Positions 1 through 9,051 of a DNA stretch of 31,865 bases are shown here, piece after piece. The stretch's first letter is position 1. Each line of letters begins with the position of its first letter. The notes beneath the pieces were generated by a model. It was given only the letters and a program-made list of their open reading frames with translations. It searched no databases and was not told the origin of the DNA. The stretch is from Gammaproteobacteria bacterium (lineage in GTDB: Bacteria; Pseudomonadota; Gammaproteobacteria; Pseudomonadales; Halomonadaceae), in NCBI GenBank assembly GCA_023485185.1, contig JAMCZP010000069.1, positions 1 to 31,865 on the forward strand, in the 5' to 3' direction. Made by a program: the position numbers and the translations under genes.

Positions 1-278
1 AGCGTCGCGATAATACTGATCAGCGATACCCAGGCCACGCTAGGCAGGTAAAAGGGGCTTACCCGGCCTATCACCAAGCCGATGATGACCATGGTGTAAA
101 GAATTAGCATCCCAGGTAGCGCGTCTAACAAAGGCGCCCCATTGACCACATTACTAAACCAGGCCGCGACACACACCGCCGCCAGCACCAAGGCCGTTTT
201 GCCGAGTTGGTTTTCCGGACGCAGCTCTTTTAAGGCTTCAGCATCAAACTGATCAACACTGCTTTCATGGGTTTTCAT
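1..278 (-). CDS. Partial small integral membrane protein, partner of the DUF3100-like gene
   Basis: Only the first 92 or so codons are in the window; the gene runs off the left edge. The ATG at 278 is preceded by a strong ribosome binding site, AGGAGG, six bases upstream. The translation begins MKTHESSVDQFDAEALKELR, a short charged cytoplasmic head, followed by at least two or three hydrophobic segments (around residues 28-45, 50-70 and 75-92). It overlaps the end of the DUF3100-like gene by 14 bases, so the two are translationally coupled and probably work as one complex. I do not recognise a named family. The size and pairing resemble two-component membrane transporters made of a small and a larger subunit, but that is inference. 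Confidence 0.75.
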   Translation of the reverse strand, partial: MKTHESSVDQFDAEALKELRPENQLGKTALVLAAVCVAAWFSNVVNGAPLLDALPGMLILYTMVIIGLVIGRVSPFYLPSVAWVSLISIIAT

Positions 279-1083
279 GACGAACCTCCTGACGCGAGCC
301 TTTTAAGCGCTTATACATCCACTCGGTAATCGGTAGCGCGATAAATAATGAGATATACAGGCCTGTGGCATAAGTGAGCAGGTTACTTGCACCTGCAAAG
401 GCCAGGAGTTCATCACGGGAACCTGGGACTGCTTCCGCTAAGGCCGCAGAACATGCCGCTACCATGCTGCCACTACCCACCCCGCAGGCCATGGCCAGAG
501 CACGAATATCGAGAATATCCAGCGACGCAATATAGCCCGCCATTAGGGCGAAATAGAGCGTACCGAACATGGTGCCTACGACGTAGACGCCCATAATGCC
601 GATGCCTTCAGGGCTTCTTAGCCCGTAACGGTCTGAAATAATGGCAATATTGGGTTCGCGAGCAATCGAGTAGGTAGCGCCAATCGCTTCGCGGCCCATT
701 TTGAGCACTAATACTGCAAAGGGCAGTGCTATTAGCATGGTGCCGAGATTACCCAGCTCCTGAAGAATCAACGCCGGCCCTGCGGCAATGATCTGCTCAA
801 TCGCGGGGCCAATGGTGGAACCGAACTTGGCAATAAACGGCAAAATAGCGATCAGAATGATCGGTCCCGCCGCATTGCTGACAGGCTTGGGAACCACTTT
901 GCCCATGGCCGAAAAAAGATGGGGGTTAAACAGAACGCCAATCACAAAGGCGTATAGCAGCGGTAGTAAGAGTAGTGTTCCCGGCCCGAGCGGAATGCGT
1001 ACGATGCCTATCCACTCAGCAAACATCGACGTCACAATCACCATTAAGTGAAGACGCCAGTCCAGCAGCAGCTTGAGATCCAT
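265..1083 (-). CDS. DUF3100-like integral membrane protein
   Basis: This is a 272-residue, very hydrophobic protein with roughly seven or eight likely membrane segments spread over its whole length and a short basic C-terminus (around residues 255-272). The segment starting near residue 30 (IPLGPGTLLLLPLLYAFVIG) and the GVGSGSMVAACSAALAEA stretch near residue 205 resemble DUF3100 membrane proteins as I recall them; function in that family is unknown. The ATG at 1083 has AGGAT eight bases upstream. Its stop codon lies inside the next gene, so it forms an operon with the membrane gene that leaves the window. A transporter of small organic acids is possible, but nothing in the sequence proves a substrate. 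Confidence 0.7.
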   Translation of the reverse strand: MDLKLLLDWRLHLMVIVTSMFAEWIGIVRIPLGPGTLLLLPLLYAFVIGVLFNPHLFSAMGKVVPKPVSNAAGPIILIAILPFIAKFGSTIGPAIEQIIAAGPALILQELGNLGTMLIALPFAVLVLKMGREAIGATYSIAREPNIAIISDRYGLRSPEGIGIMGVYVVGTMFGTLYFALMAGYIASLDILDIRALAMACGVGSGSMVAACSAALAEAVPGSRDELLAFAGASNLLTYATGLYISLFIALPITEWMYKRLKGSRQEVRHENP

Positions 1084-1222
1084 TGGAATGATCCTGTTTT
1101 TTTTAGTGTCACTCCGAGTATCGAAAGGTTACCGTTCCAATCATAGTGCTTTAGTGCGCTATTTTTTAGAACACGGGATATATCAAACATTTTAGATAGG
1201 CCGCTACCCTAGCGGGAAGCGG

Positions 1223-2446
1223 CTAAACGCTTACCTTAAGCGGCGATGAAGAGACGCCACGGTCAAAGCACAGCAACCAAACGACCACAGCTATTCCTGC
1301 CACGCCAGCAAGTGCCAAAAACGCCGCTTCATAGCTAAACCAGCTTGCCACAATGCCTGCAAAACTGGCACTAAGTGCCGCACCAACGCCTTGAATGGTC
1401 ATTACTGCGCCTAAGCCCATGTTCACCCGTCCCGTACCACGCAGTATTTGTGCAACGATACCGGGGGTTGCCACGCCTAATAACCCCGCTCCAATCCCAT
1501 CCAATATTTGCACCGGAACAACGCTCCAAAGCCCTGGAATAGTCGCAGCCATTACGCCACGAATAGGCAGCACCAGCAGAGCCACCAAAAATAGCAGCCA
1601 ATAGCCATTTTTATGGGAGTACCAAGCCGCCAGCAGGGCCATGGGAATCATCGTCGCCTGGGCAATCACAACAGTACCGGCGGTATAAACGGCGGGATTC
1701 ATCAGCTCATTAGTCGCCACTCGCTGTCCTAATAATGGCAGCATGGCGGCGTTGCCTAGGTGGAAAAGCAGTAGCGTAAGGCCGACGATCAGCAGCATAG
1801 GATGATCCTGAAATACCTGCTTTATGCTGACTGACTGATGCGTTGTTTTATCCAACCCACGCGCCTCCTCATAGTCAATATCAGCAGGATTGATCTTAAG
1901 CACCAAAAAAATCGTCAGCGCGGCCATAAAGGCCATCAAATAAAACACGGCCTCGACGCCATAAAAATAGCCTATTAAAGCGGCCAGTATCGCAGCGGTG
2001 GCATTACCGCCATGGTTATACGCTTGGTTTTGACCCAACTGATGAGCAAGGCCGATTTGGCCCACGAGTCCTAGCGTTAAGCTGAGGATGGCAGGGCCAA
2101 TCGCCGCTGCGGCAATACCCGTCACAATCTGCGAAAAAGCGATAAACCAGGTTTGCGGCCAAAACAATAAAACAAGATTCACTGTGGCCACCAGCAGCGC
2201 ACAACAAATCACCAGCAAGCGTTTGAAGTGGGTGGCATCGGCTAGCATACCTGCGGGTGTTGTCGCTAACAGGCTCGCGAATCCAGCAACGGTCATCACA
2301 AAACCAATTTCTGCAGGTGCCCACCCTAGGGCAACGAGATAAATGCCTAAAAACGGGCCAAGACCATCGCGTACATCGGCTAATGAAAAATTCAATAGCG
2401 ATAATGCGCGTGTAGAGCGGGATGCACTAAGCCGTTTATCATTCAT
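1223..2446 (-). CDS. MFS transporter
   Basis: The 407-residue protein has about twelve hydrophobic segments, the usual size and layout of the major facilitator superfamily. A motif-A-like loop, GMLADATHFKRLL, lies between the second and third segments (around residues 66-78). The central cytoplasmic loop (around residues 188-210) is charged and separates two six-helix halves. It lies 139 bases upstream of the DUF3100-like gene on the same strand, so it may or may not be co-transcribed. The substrate cannot be told from the sequence; drug/H+ antiporter and metabolite exporter are both open. Confidence 0.85.
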   Translation of the reverse strand: MNDKRLSASRSTRALSLLNFSLADVRDGLGPFLGIYLVALGWAPAEIGFVMTVAGFASLLATTPAGMLADATHFKRLLVICCALLVATVNLVLLFWPQTWFIAFSQIVTGIAAAAIGPAILSLTLGLVGQIGLAHQLGQNQAYNHGGNATAAILAALIGYFYGVEAVFYLMAFMAALTIFLVLKINPADIDYEEARGLDKTTHQSVSIKQVFQDHPMLLIVGLTLLLFHLGNAAMLPLLGQRVATNELMNPAVYTAGTVVIAQATMIPMALLAAWYSHKNGYWLLFLVALLVLPIRGVMAATIPGLWSVVPVQILDGIGAGLLGVATPGIVAQILRGTGRVNMGLGAVMTIQGVGAALSASFAGIVASWFSYEAAFLALAGVAGIAVVVWLLCFDRGVSSSPLKVSV

Positions 2447-2700
2447 ATAAGAGCCCTATTAAAACGACTATTAGCCAAGAAATGGCGCCGTAAAATCAGC
2501 TAAACCAAGAGAGCAGCTGTACAGCAATAATCTTATTTCAATCTATTACGTGAATATGACGTAGCATTTACATCGCATAGAAGGCGGCAGTATAGGCTTG
2601 CTTTGCTTAACGTTGACTGAACAGATAGCGACAAATGCCACGGCAACCTTCTATACTATCCGCTTATACTAAAGTCTAATAATCAATCATAAGAGACGTT

Positions 2701-4911
2701 ATGCCCATTTCATTGCCGCTGCGGCGCCTTTGGACCCTCGATAAATTTGCCTATAGCCTGCGCGTCTTTATAGCGTTCAGCGGTGCCCTGCTGCTTAGCG
2801 GTCTAATGGGTGATGTCGCACTGGTAATCCCACTGTTTCTAGGCATTATCGCCTGCGCGCTTTCTGAAACTGACGATAGCTGGCAGGGGCGCTTTCAGGC
2901 CCTGCTGGTAACGCTGGTCTGCTTTACATCGGCGTCTTTTATTGTGCAGTGGCTGTTTCCCTGGCCGTGGCTATTTGTTATCGGGCTGGGCATTTCCACC
3001 TTTACCCTGATTATGCTCGGCGCTATCGGCCAACGTTACGCCACGATTGCCTCTGGCACGCTGATTCTATCCATCTACTCGATGATCAATATTGAACAGC
3101 ACGGTGGCGTAGATGCGGACGTCGCGACGCGCCAGCTGCTGCTGTTGGCCGGAGCAGCGTGGTACGGATTAATTTCCGTGGTGTGGTGCGCGCTGTTTTC
3201 CCGCCAGCCGGTTAAACAGAGCATGGCGCGCGTATATAAAGCGTTAGGCGAGTTTTTGATTCTGAAATCGGCGCTGTTTGAGCCCGTGCGGGGCGTGGAT
3301 GTAGAAGCACGCCGAGTAGCGCTGGCGCGGCAAAACGGTAAAGTCGTTGATGCGCTTAACCAGGCCAAAGAGATGATTTTTAGGCGCTTGGAAGGTCAGC
3401 GCGGCGACCAAAAGCTAAATCGCTACTTGCGCATCTATTTCATCGCCCAGGATATTCACGAACGCGCCAGCTCCACCCATTACCCCTATAGCGCGCTCAG
3501 CAAAGCCTTTTTTCACCACGACGTGCTGTTTCGTTGCCAGCGGCTGCTGGACCAACAGGGGCGTTCCTGTCGGCAGTTGGCCAAGTCACTACTGCTGAAC
3601 CGCCCGTTTGATCACCAACAGAGCGAAGAAGCGCTGGCTGATTTACACGCCTCAATTGACAACCTGCGTGACCGAGGCAAGCCCGAGTGGCGCCCGCTGC
3701 TTTACCCTTTAAGCGCCCTGGCCGACAACCTGGCTACCTTGGAAGCCCAGCTTGCCAGCGCCCATAACCCCGATGCCAGCGAGGAGCGGCGAGACAGCTC
3801 GCTTTACGACCGCTCGCCCTCAAGCTTGCTGGAAGCGTGGAAGCGGGTGCGGCTGAACTTTACACTGGGCTCCCCCACCTTCCGCCACGCGGTGCGGCTC
3901 TCCATCGCACTGATGACCGGCTACGGATTACTGCAGTGGATTGATCCCGAACAGGGCTTCTGGATTCTGCTTACCACGCTGTTTGTGTGCCGCCCCAACT
4001 TTGCTACCACGCGGCGATTCTTGTCTCAGCGGATGTTGGGCACGGTATTGGGCTTGGTGGTGGGTTGGGCGTCGATCAGCCTGTTTCCGCAGCCACTCGT
4101 ACAAAGCATGATCGCCGTGGCAGCAGGAGTGTCTTTCTTTGCTAACCGCGAGAAACATTATGTCATCGCTACCGCCTCTATTACTTTGCTGGTGCTATGC
4201 AGCTTCAACCAGGTGGGCGATGGCTTTAACCTGATCATGCCGCGCCTGTTCGATACCCTGATCGGCTCGTTAATTGCGGGTTTAGCGGTATTTTTCATTC
4301 TGCCCGACTGGCAGGGGCGCAGGCTGTATCGCGAGGCCTCCAACGCGCTGAATAATCACCGCCGTTATTTAGAGGAGATCATCCACCAGTACGAAGATGG
4401 CAAACAGGATGATTTGGCTTACCGCCTGGCCAGGCGCAATGCCCACAATGCCGATGCAGCGCTCTCCACGCTGCTGACCAATATGCTCCACGAGCCGGGG
4501 CACTACCGCAAACTGGATGCGGATAACGGCCTGCGTTTCCTGGTGCTATCCAACACCCTGCTCAGCCATCTTTCTGCCCTGGGCGCGCACCGTCACCAAT
4601 TAGCAGAAGATGAGGACGACGCCACGTTTGTGCCGGTGGCAAAACGCATTGGTGAGCTGTTAGGCCAGATTGCAGAACAGCTGGCCCAGCGCCAGCCAGT
4701 AGAGCCACTGACTGACGCCGTGGTCGAACTCTTAGCCCAGTTAGAGGAGCAAGCCGAGGAGACGGGAGATGAGCAGGCGGTCACGCTCTATCGCCCTATC
4801 CAGAGCCAGTTGCGCCTTATTACCGAGCAACTGGCACCGTTGGGCGAAGCGGCTAATCGATTGGTAGGCAGTGAAGCACCTGAATCAAGCAGCGATAGCG
4901 TTCACACTTGA
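2701..4911 (+). CDS. yccS: YccS-type FUSC family membrane transporter
   Basis: The 736-residue protein has the duplicated layout of the YccS/YhfK group: a first cluster of membrane helices (about residues 15-170), a long soluble region (about 175-390), a second cluster (about 395-545) with the FUSC-like stretch FRHAVRLSIALMTGYGLLQW, and a helical cytoplasmic C-terminus. Such proteins are related to aromatic acid exporters (AaeB) and fusaric acid resistance pumps, but YccS itself has no settled substrate. The ATG at 2701 follows AAGAGAC. A promoter-like TATACT lies about 30 bases upstream of the start. The gene converges on recG, and the two stop codons overlap by 10 bases with no room for a terminator between them. 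Confidence 0.88.
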   Translation: MPISLPLRRLWTLDKFAYSLRVFIAFSGALLLSGLMGDVALVIPLFLGIIACALSETDDSWQGRFQALLVTLVCFTSASFIVQWLFPWPWLFVIGLGISTFTLIMLGAIGQRYATIASGTLILSIYSMINIEQHGGVDADVATRQLLLLAGAAWYGLISVVWCALFSRQPVKQSMARVYKALGEFLILKSALFEPVRGVDVEARRVALARQNGKVVDALNQAKEMIFRRLEGQRGDQKLNRYLRIYFIAQDIHERASSTHYPYSALSKAFFHHDVLFRCQRLLDQQGRSCRQLAKSLLLNRPFDHQQSEEALADLHASIDNLRDRGKPEWRPLLYPLSALADNLATLEAQLASAHNPDASEERRDSSLYDRSPSSLLEAWKRVRLNFTLGSPTFRHAVRLSIALMTGYGLLQWIDPEQGFWILLTTLFVCRPNFATTRRFLSQRMLGTVLGLVVGWASISLFPQPLVQSMIAVAAGVSFFANREKHYVIATASITLLVLCSFNQVGDGFNLIMPRLFDTLIGSLIAGLAVFFILPDWQGRRLYREASNALNNHRRYLEEIIHQYEDGKQDDLAYRLARRNAHNADAALSTLLTNMLHEPGHYRKLDADNGLRFLVLSNTLLSHLSALGAHRHQLAEDEDDATFVPVAKRIGELLGQIAEQLAQRQPVEPLTDAVVELLAQLEEQAEETGDEQAVTLYRPIQSQLRLITEQLAPLGEAANRLVGSEAPESSSDSVHT

Positions 4912-6980
4912 CCGTAACGCCCTGCGGCTTCACCTAGCCAACGGCGTACCAATACGGCGGTAATGTCGGCGTTGCCTTGTAGCGTTTGAGCGAGTGCGGT
5001 GACCCGTTCTAACAGGTCAGCATCGCGCTCTAGATCAGCGATCTTCATCTGCGCCAGGCCGGTTTGGCGAGTGCCGAGCACTTCGCCGGGACCGCGGATT
5101 TCCAGGTCTTTTTCCGCAATACGGAAGCCATCATTGGTTTCGCGCATCACTGCCAAGCGTTGGCGGGAGCTTTTTGATAGCGGCGGGTGGTAGAGCAGCA
5201 CGCAGAAGCTTTCCGTGCTGCCACGACCCACGCGACCACGGAGCTGGTGTAACTGGGAAAGCCCCAACCGCTCGGGGTTTTCAATAATCATCAGGCTGGC
5301 GTTGGGTACATCCACGCCCACTTCAATCACTGTGGTCGCTACCAGCAGATCCAGCTCGCCCGCTTTGAACGCGGCCATCACCTCGGCTTTCTCGCTCGAC
5401 TTCATGCGCCCATGAACCAAACCCACAGCCAGCTCAGGTAAAGCGACCGTTAACTCATCACGAGTCACCTCGGCGGCCTGACACTGCAGCACTTCGGACT
5501 CATCAATCAGCGTACACACCCAATACGCCTGTCGGCCTTCGCTGCAGGCAAGCTTAATGCGCTCTACCACTTCCGGGCGGCGCTCATCGGGCACCACCAC
5601 GGTTTTCACCGGCGTACGGCCGGGGGGCAGCTCGTCGATCACAGAGACATCCAGATCCGCGTAAGCGCTCATGGCCAGGGTGCGCGGTATCGGCGTGGCG
5701 GTCATGATCAACTGATGCGGGGTCAACCCACCCGCCTCGCCTTTCTCACGCAGTGCCAAGCGCTGATGCACGCCAAAGCGGTGCTGCTCGTCAATAATCG
5801 CCAGACCTAGACACTCAAAGTGCACATCATCTTGAAACAGCGCGTGGGTGCCCACCACCATGCGCGCGCGCCCATCGGCAATCGCTGCCTTGGCATCCAA
5901 CCGCGCTTTGCCTTTGAGCTTGCCCGCCAGCCACGCCACTTCAATGCCCAGCGGCTCAAACCAGGCTTTAAACGAGCGGTAGTGCTGCTCAGCGAGGATT
6001 TCAGTCGGTGCCATGATCGCCGCTTGACAGTTTCCTGCCAGAGCACACAGTGCCGCCATGGCGGCCACCACGGTTTTACCCGCCCCCACATCACCCTGAA
6101 TCAAACGCAGCATGGGCGCAGGGCGACTCAAATCATGCCCGATCTCTTCCAGCACACGGCGCTGGGCACCGGTCAACGCAAACGGCAGTTGAGCTAAAAA
6201 GCGCGCCTGCAGACTGCGCCCGGAGGGCAAAGCGGGGGCGCCGTCCGCCTGAATGCGCAGGCGCACTTCACGCAGGCTTAATTGGTGAGCAAGCAGCTCT
6301 TCCAGCGCCAGCCGCCGCGTGGCTGGGTGATGGCCGCTGGTCAACTGCTCTATATTCACATCGGGCGGTGGCTGGTGTAGCAAGTGCAGGCTGGCATGCA
6401 ACCCTGGAAGCTGAAAGCGCTGCAGTAGCGCGTCGGGGATCACGTCAGGCAGCGCCTGTGGGGCGTCATCGAGCAACCCCAGTGCCTGCTGGGTCAGCGC
6501 TCGCAGGCGCGCTTGATTTAAGCCTTCGGTGGTGGGGTAAATCGGCGTGAAGTACTCCTCCACCGGGGTTTCACTGCCACCAATGAGCCGGTATTCAGGG
6601 TGATAGATCTCTAAGCCGGTGGCTCCAGCCCGCGCTTCACCAAAGGCGCGCACCGTGACACCGGGGCGCAACTGTTGTTGCTGTACAGGTGAGAAGTGAA
6701 AGAAGCGCATACTCAAAATACCGCTGGTATCGCGCAGGCGTACCAGCAGGCTGCGGCGACGCCCTTTGACGACATCGCAGGCGGTCACTTCACCCTCTAT
6801 CACCGCTTCTTGACCGGCGCGCAGCAGGCCAATAGGCGTCAGCCGTGTGCGGTCCTGGTAGCGTAGCGGCAAATGGAACAGCAGGTCGCTCACCCGCTCA
6901 ATTCCCAAGCGACCAAGCTTTAGCGACAGCGCTTCCCCCACGCCTTTCAGGGCCGTAATAGGTGCGCTGAGATCGCTCAT
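4902..6980 (-). CDS. recG: ATP-dependent DNA helicase RecG
   Basis: RecG unwinds and remodels stalled replication forks and Holliday junctions. At 692 residues this is the normal length. In order the protein shows the N-terminal wedge/OB region (about 1-250, with a KGVGEALSLKLGRLGI helix-hairpin-helix-like start), Walker A GDVGAGKT at 296-303, the DEQH Walker B box at 397-400, motif III TATPIPRT, and the helicase C-terminal motifs VATTVIEVGVDVPNAS and QLRGRVGRG. Its ATG overlaps the oxyR stop in an ATGA arrangement, so it is translated from the oxyR message. I recall the same oxyR-recG pairing in pseudomonads. Confidence 0.97.
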   Translation of the reverse strand: MSDLSAPITALKGVGEALSLKLGRLGIERVSDLLFHLPLRYQDRTRLTPIGLLRAGQEAVIEGEVTACDVVKGRRRSLLVRLRDTSGILSMRFFHFSPVQQQQLRPGVTVRAFGEARAGATGLEIYHPEYRLIGGSETPVEEYFTPIYPTTEGLNQARLRALTQQALGLLDDAPQALPDVIPDALLQRFQLPGLHASLHLLHQPPPDVNIEQLTSGHHPATRRLALEELLAHQLSLREVRLRIQADGAPALPSGRSLQARFLAQLPFALTGAQRRVLEEIGHDLSRPAPMLRLIQGDVGAGKTVVAAMAALCALAGNCQAAIMAPTEILAEQHYRSFKAWFEPLGIEVAWLAGKLKGKARLDAKAAIADGRARMVVGTHALFQDDVHFECLGLAIIDEQHRFGVHQRLALREKGEAGGLTPHQLIMTATPIPRTLAMSAYADLDVSVIDELPPGRTPVKTVVVPDERRPEVVERIKLACSEGRQAYWVCTLIDESEVLQCQAAEVTRDELTVALPELAVGLVHGRMKSSEKAEVMAAFKAGELDLLVATTVIEVGVDVPNASLMIIENPERLGLSQLHQLRGRVGRGSTESFCVLLYHPPLSKSSRQRLAVMRETNDGFRIAEKDLEIRGPGEVLGTRQTGLAQMKIADLERDADLLERVTALAQTLQGNADITAVLVRRWLGEAAGRYGQV

Positions 6981-7906
6981 GGGGCGCTTTTCACGGTCTT
7001 GGCAGGCTGCTGGCAGTGACTGATTGCCTGAATCAGCGCCTCAATCGCTTTTGGCCGGGGGAAGCTCGCCCGCCAGGCAATCGCCACGGTGCGCGAAGGC
7101 GCGGGCTCAGCAAAAGGTCGGCTCACCAGCATGGCATTTTCATACTGATTAGTACCCAGCGCGGACTGCGGCAACACCGTAATGCCCAAGCGGGAAGCGA
7201 CCATATGACGAATGGTTTCCAGCGATCCACCTTCAGCAATCAGCGTATTGTTGGGGCTATTGAGCTTTTGGGTAATCGCCGGGCAGGCTTCCAGGATTTG
7301 ATCGCGGAAGCAGTGGCCTTCACCGAGCAGCAGCAAGCGCTCTTCCAGCAAGTCCTCTTTATTGATCGATTCGCGCTCTACCCAGCGGTGATTGGCAGGC
7401 ATTAATACTTCAAAGGCTTCGTCGTAGATCGCTTTGGTGACCACGTCGGTTTCGGTAAAGGGTAGCGCCACAATAATCACATCCAGCTCGCCGCTTCTTA
7501 GCTTGGCGCGCAGCGTACCGGTCATGCCCTCTTCAATATACAGCGGCATTTGCGGGGCGGCGTTTGCCAGCGCGGGCACTAGGTGGGGAAATAGGTACGG
7601 TCCAATAGTATAAATAGCACCAATGCGCAGTGGGTTCGCCAACTGGTCTTTGCCGGCACTGGCCAGCTCAAAAATCAGGCTGCTCTGTTCCAGCACGCGC
7701 TGGGCCTGGGCAACGATTTTTTCGCCTAGCGGGGTGACCTGTACAGTAGATTTGGAGCGCTCAAACAGTGGGGTTTCGAGCTCATCTTCCAATTTTTTCA
7801 CGGCCACCGACAGCGTAGGCTGCGATACATGGCAGCGTTCTGCCGCACGGCCAAAATGACGCTCCTGGGCGAGGGTTACGATGTAGCGAAGTTCTGTTAA
7901 AGTCAT
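6977..7906 (-). CDS. oxyR: Hydrogen-peroxide-sensing LysR-type regulator OxyR
   Basis: OxyR activates catalase, peroxiredoxin and iron-storage genes when peroxide oxidises its two sensor cysteines. With the start at 7906 (MTLTELRYIVTLAQERHFGR) the protein has 309 residues and the cysteines fall at C199 (GHCF) and C208 (EACP), the same numbers as in E. coli OxyR. The reading frame stays open upstream to 7999, but the extra 31 residues have no counterpart in the family, so I chose the inner start; no strong ribosome binding site decides it. The winged-helix region is at residues 1-60 and the effector domain follows. The gene ends with a four-base overlap into recG. Confidence 0.96.
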   Translation of the reverse strand: MTLTELRYIVTLAQERHFGRAAERCHVSQPTLSVAVKKLEDELETPLFERSKSTVQVTPLGEKIVAQAQRVLEQSSLIFELASAGKDQLANPLRIGAIYTIGPYLFPHLVPALANAAPQMPLYIEEGMTGTLRAKLRSGELDVIIVALPFTETDVVTKAIYDEAFEVLMPANHRWVERESINKEDLLEERLLLLGEGHCFRDQILEACPAITQKLNSPNNTLIAEGGSLETIRHMVASRLGITVLPQSALGTNQYENAMLVSRPFAEPAPSRTVAIAWRASFPRPKAIEALIQAISHCQQPAKTVKSAP

Positions 7907-8031
7907 AGCGGTGCCAGTGGCATCCTCTCGTAGCAGCTCGTGACTATGGTTCTTACGAAAACCTAACATCATGACAGTCAGCGGGACGGAAAAGGACAAG
8001 CAAGCTCTACCGACGCTGTTTTCAACGGCTG

Positions 8032-8109
8032 TGTTTTAAATCGGCATGTTCTAAACCGATATGTCCTAAACCTACAGTGTTCTAAACCGACAGTGTTCTA
8101 AACCGACAA
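8032..8109. repeat. Five imperfect 15-16 bp tandem repeats between oxyR and the SDR gene
   Basis: Five head-to-tail units can be read: 8032-8046, 8047-8061, 8062-8077, 8078-8093 and 8094-8109. The last two are TGTTCTAAACCGACAG and TGTTCTAAACCGACAA. The earlier ones carry one to four changes. A more degenerate sixth unit may precede at 8017-8031 (TGTTTTCAACGGCTG). The block lies in the divergent intergenic region, upstream of both oxyR and the SDR gene. It has no spacers, so it is not a CRISPR array. It could be a regulator-binding array or simple slippage. Confidence 0.85.
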
Positions 8110-8167
8110 TGTCATATTTGGTAGAGACTTTGTATCTAATAGGGAATATTAATCAAAGGAGTGCACG

Positions 8168-9040
8168 GTGAAGCTAACCGTATTGATTATCGGCTGTGGC
8201 GATATTGGGATCAACCTTGGGCGCGAGTTGTTGGACGAAGGGCACAAAGTGATCGGTCTACGCCGCAACGTCGAGGCCTTGAAGGGCACCGGTATTAAAC
8301 CGTTAAAGCTGGATTTAAACGACCTTGAAGACGCCAGCCTTCCCCATGCTGACTATGTTGTTTATACGGTTAGCGCTGACCGTTTCGAAGAGAGCGCCTA
8401 TCAAAGCGCCTACCCAGAAGGTTTGAAACGCGTGCTGAGCGTGATGGAAAAGCACAAAACGCCGCCGCGTCGAGTATTTTTCGTTTCCTCAACAAGCGTG
8501 CATGGTCAGCAGGAAGGCGAAGTCGTTAACGAAGAGAGCCCCACCGACCCCTCTAGCTTCTCTGGCACGCTAATGTGCGAGGCTGAGCAAGCGCTGATCA
8601 ACCATTCGCTACCCGGCACGGTGGTGCGCTTTTCAGGCATTTACGGCCCTGGTCGCGACCGCTTGATTCATCAGGTCGCTGAAGGCCGCGTCGCCGCGAT
8701 CACGCCCGTGATCTACTCCAACCGTATTCACCGCGACGACTGTGCGGGCATTATCGCGCACCTGATTCGTCATCAGGAGAGCGGCGAAACGCTTGAAGAC
8801 ATCTACCTGGGTAGTGACTGCGAACCGGTCACCATGCATAACGTGATGATGTGGCTGGCTCAGCAACTTAAAGTAGAAGCCACCGAAACAATGCAGTCGC
8901 CGTTACGCCGCCGCGCCAGTAAGCGTTGCGATAACCAGCGCATTATTGACGCTGGCTATCAGTTCCGCTTTCCCAGCTACCGCGAAGGGTATGCACAGGT
9001 GCTGAAAGAGGGCGGCTTTTTAGAAGTTAATAAGGTCTAG
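8168..9040 (+). CDS. NAD(P)-dependent epimerase/dehydratase-like SDR protein, YeeZ-like
   Basis: This 290-residue protein begins with a Rossmann nucleotide-binding fold (VLIIGCGDIGINLGRELL, glycine motif at residues 9-16) and keeps the SDR signature pieces VFFVSSTSVHGQ (about 107-118) and VVRFSGIYGPGRDRL (about 156-170). The usual catalytic YxxxK is replaced: the matching segment reads FSGTLMCEAE, without the Tyr and Lys, which is typical of YeeZ-like atypical SDRs with no known reaction. The start is GTG at 8168, supported by AAAGGAG six bases upstream. It reads away from oxyR and meets ridA tail to tail with an 11-base gap. Confidence 0.82.
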   Translation: MKLTVLIIGCGDIGINLGRELLDEGHKVIGLRRNVEALKGTGIKPLKLDLNDLEDASLPHADYVVYTVSADRFEESAYQSAYPEGLKRVLSVMEKHKTPPRRVFFVSSTSVHGQQEGEVVNEESPTDPSSFSGTLMCEAEQALINHSLPGTVVRFSGIYGPGRDRLIHQVAEGRVAAITPVIYSNRIHRDDCAGIIAHLIRHQESGETLEDIYLGSDCEPVTMHNVMMWLAQQLKVEATETMQSPLRRRASKRCDNQRIIDAGYQFRFPSYREGYAQVLKEGGFLEVNKV

Positions 9041-9051
9041 TACACCTTCGC

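Noticed and set aside
1143..1167. Stem-loop ATAGTGC...GCGCTAT followed by six T on the plus strand, resembling a terminator
   Set aside because: No plus-strand gene ends upstream, and on the minus strand (where the flanking genes are read) the T-run would be on the wrong side.
2547..2563. Inverted repeat TACGT-7-ACGTA upstream of yccS as an operator
   Set aside because: Five-base arms with this spacing are expected by chance and no regulator gene is adjacent.
7907..7999. Upstream extension of OxyR by 31 residues
   Set aside because: The extension has no counterpart in OxyR, and starting at 7906 puts the redox cysteines exactly at 199 and 208.
8032..8109. CRISPR-like array
   Set aside because: Units are 15-16 bases and directly adjacent, with no unique spacers and no cas genes nearby.
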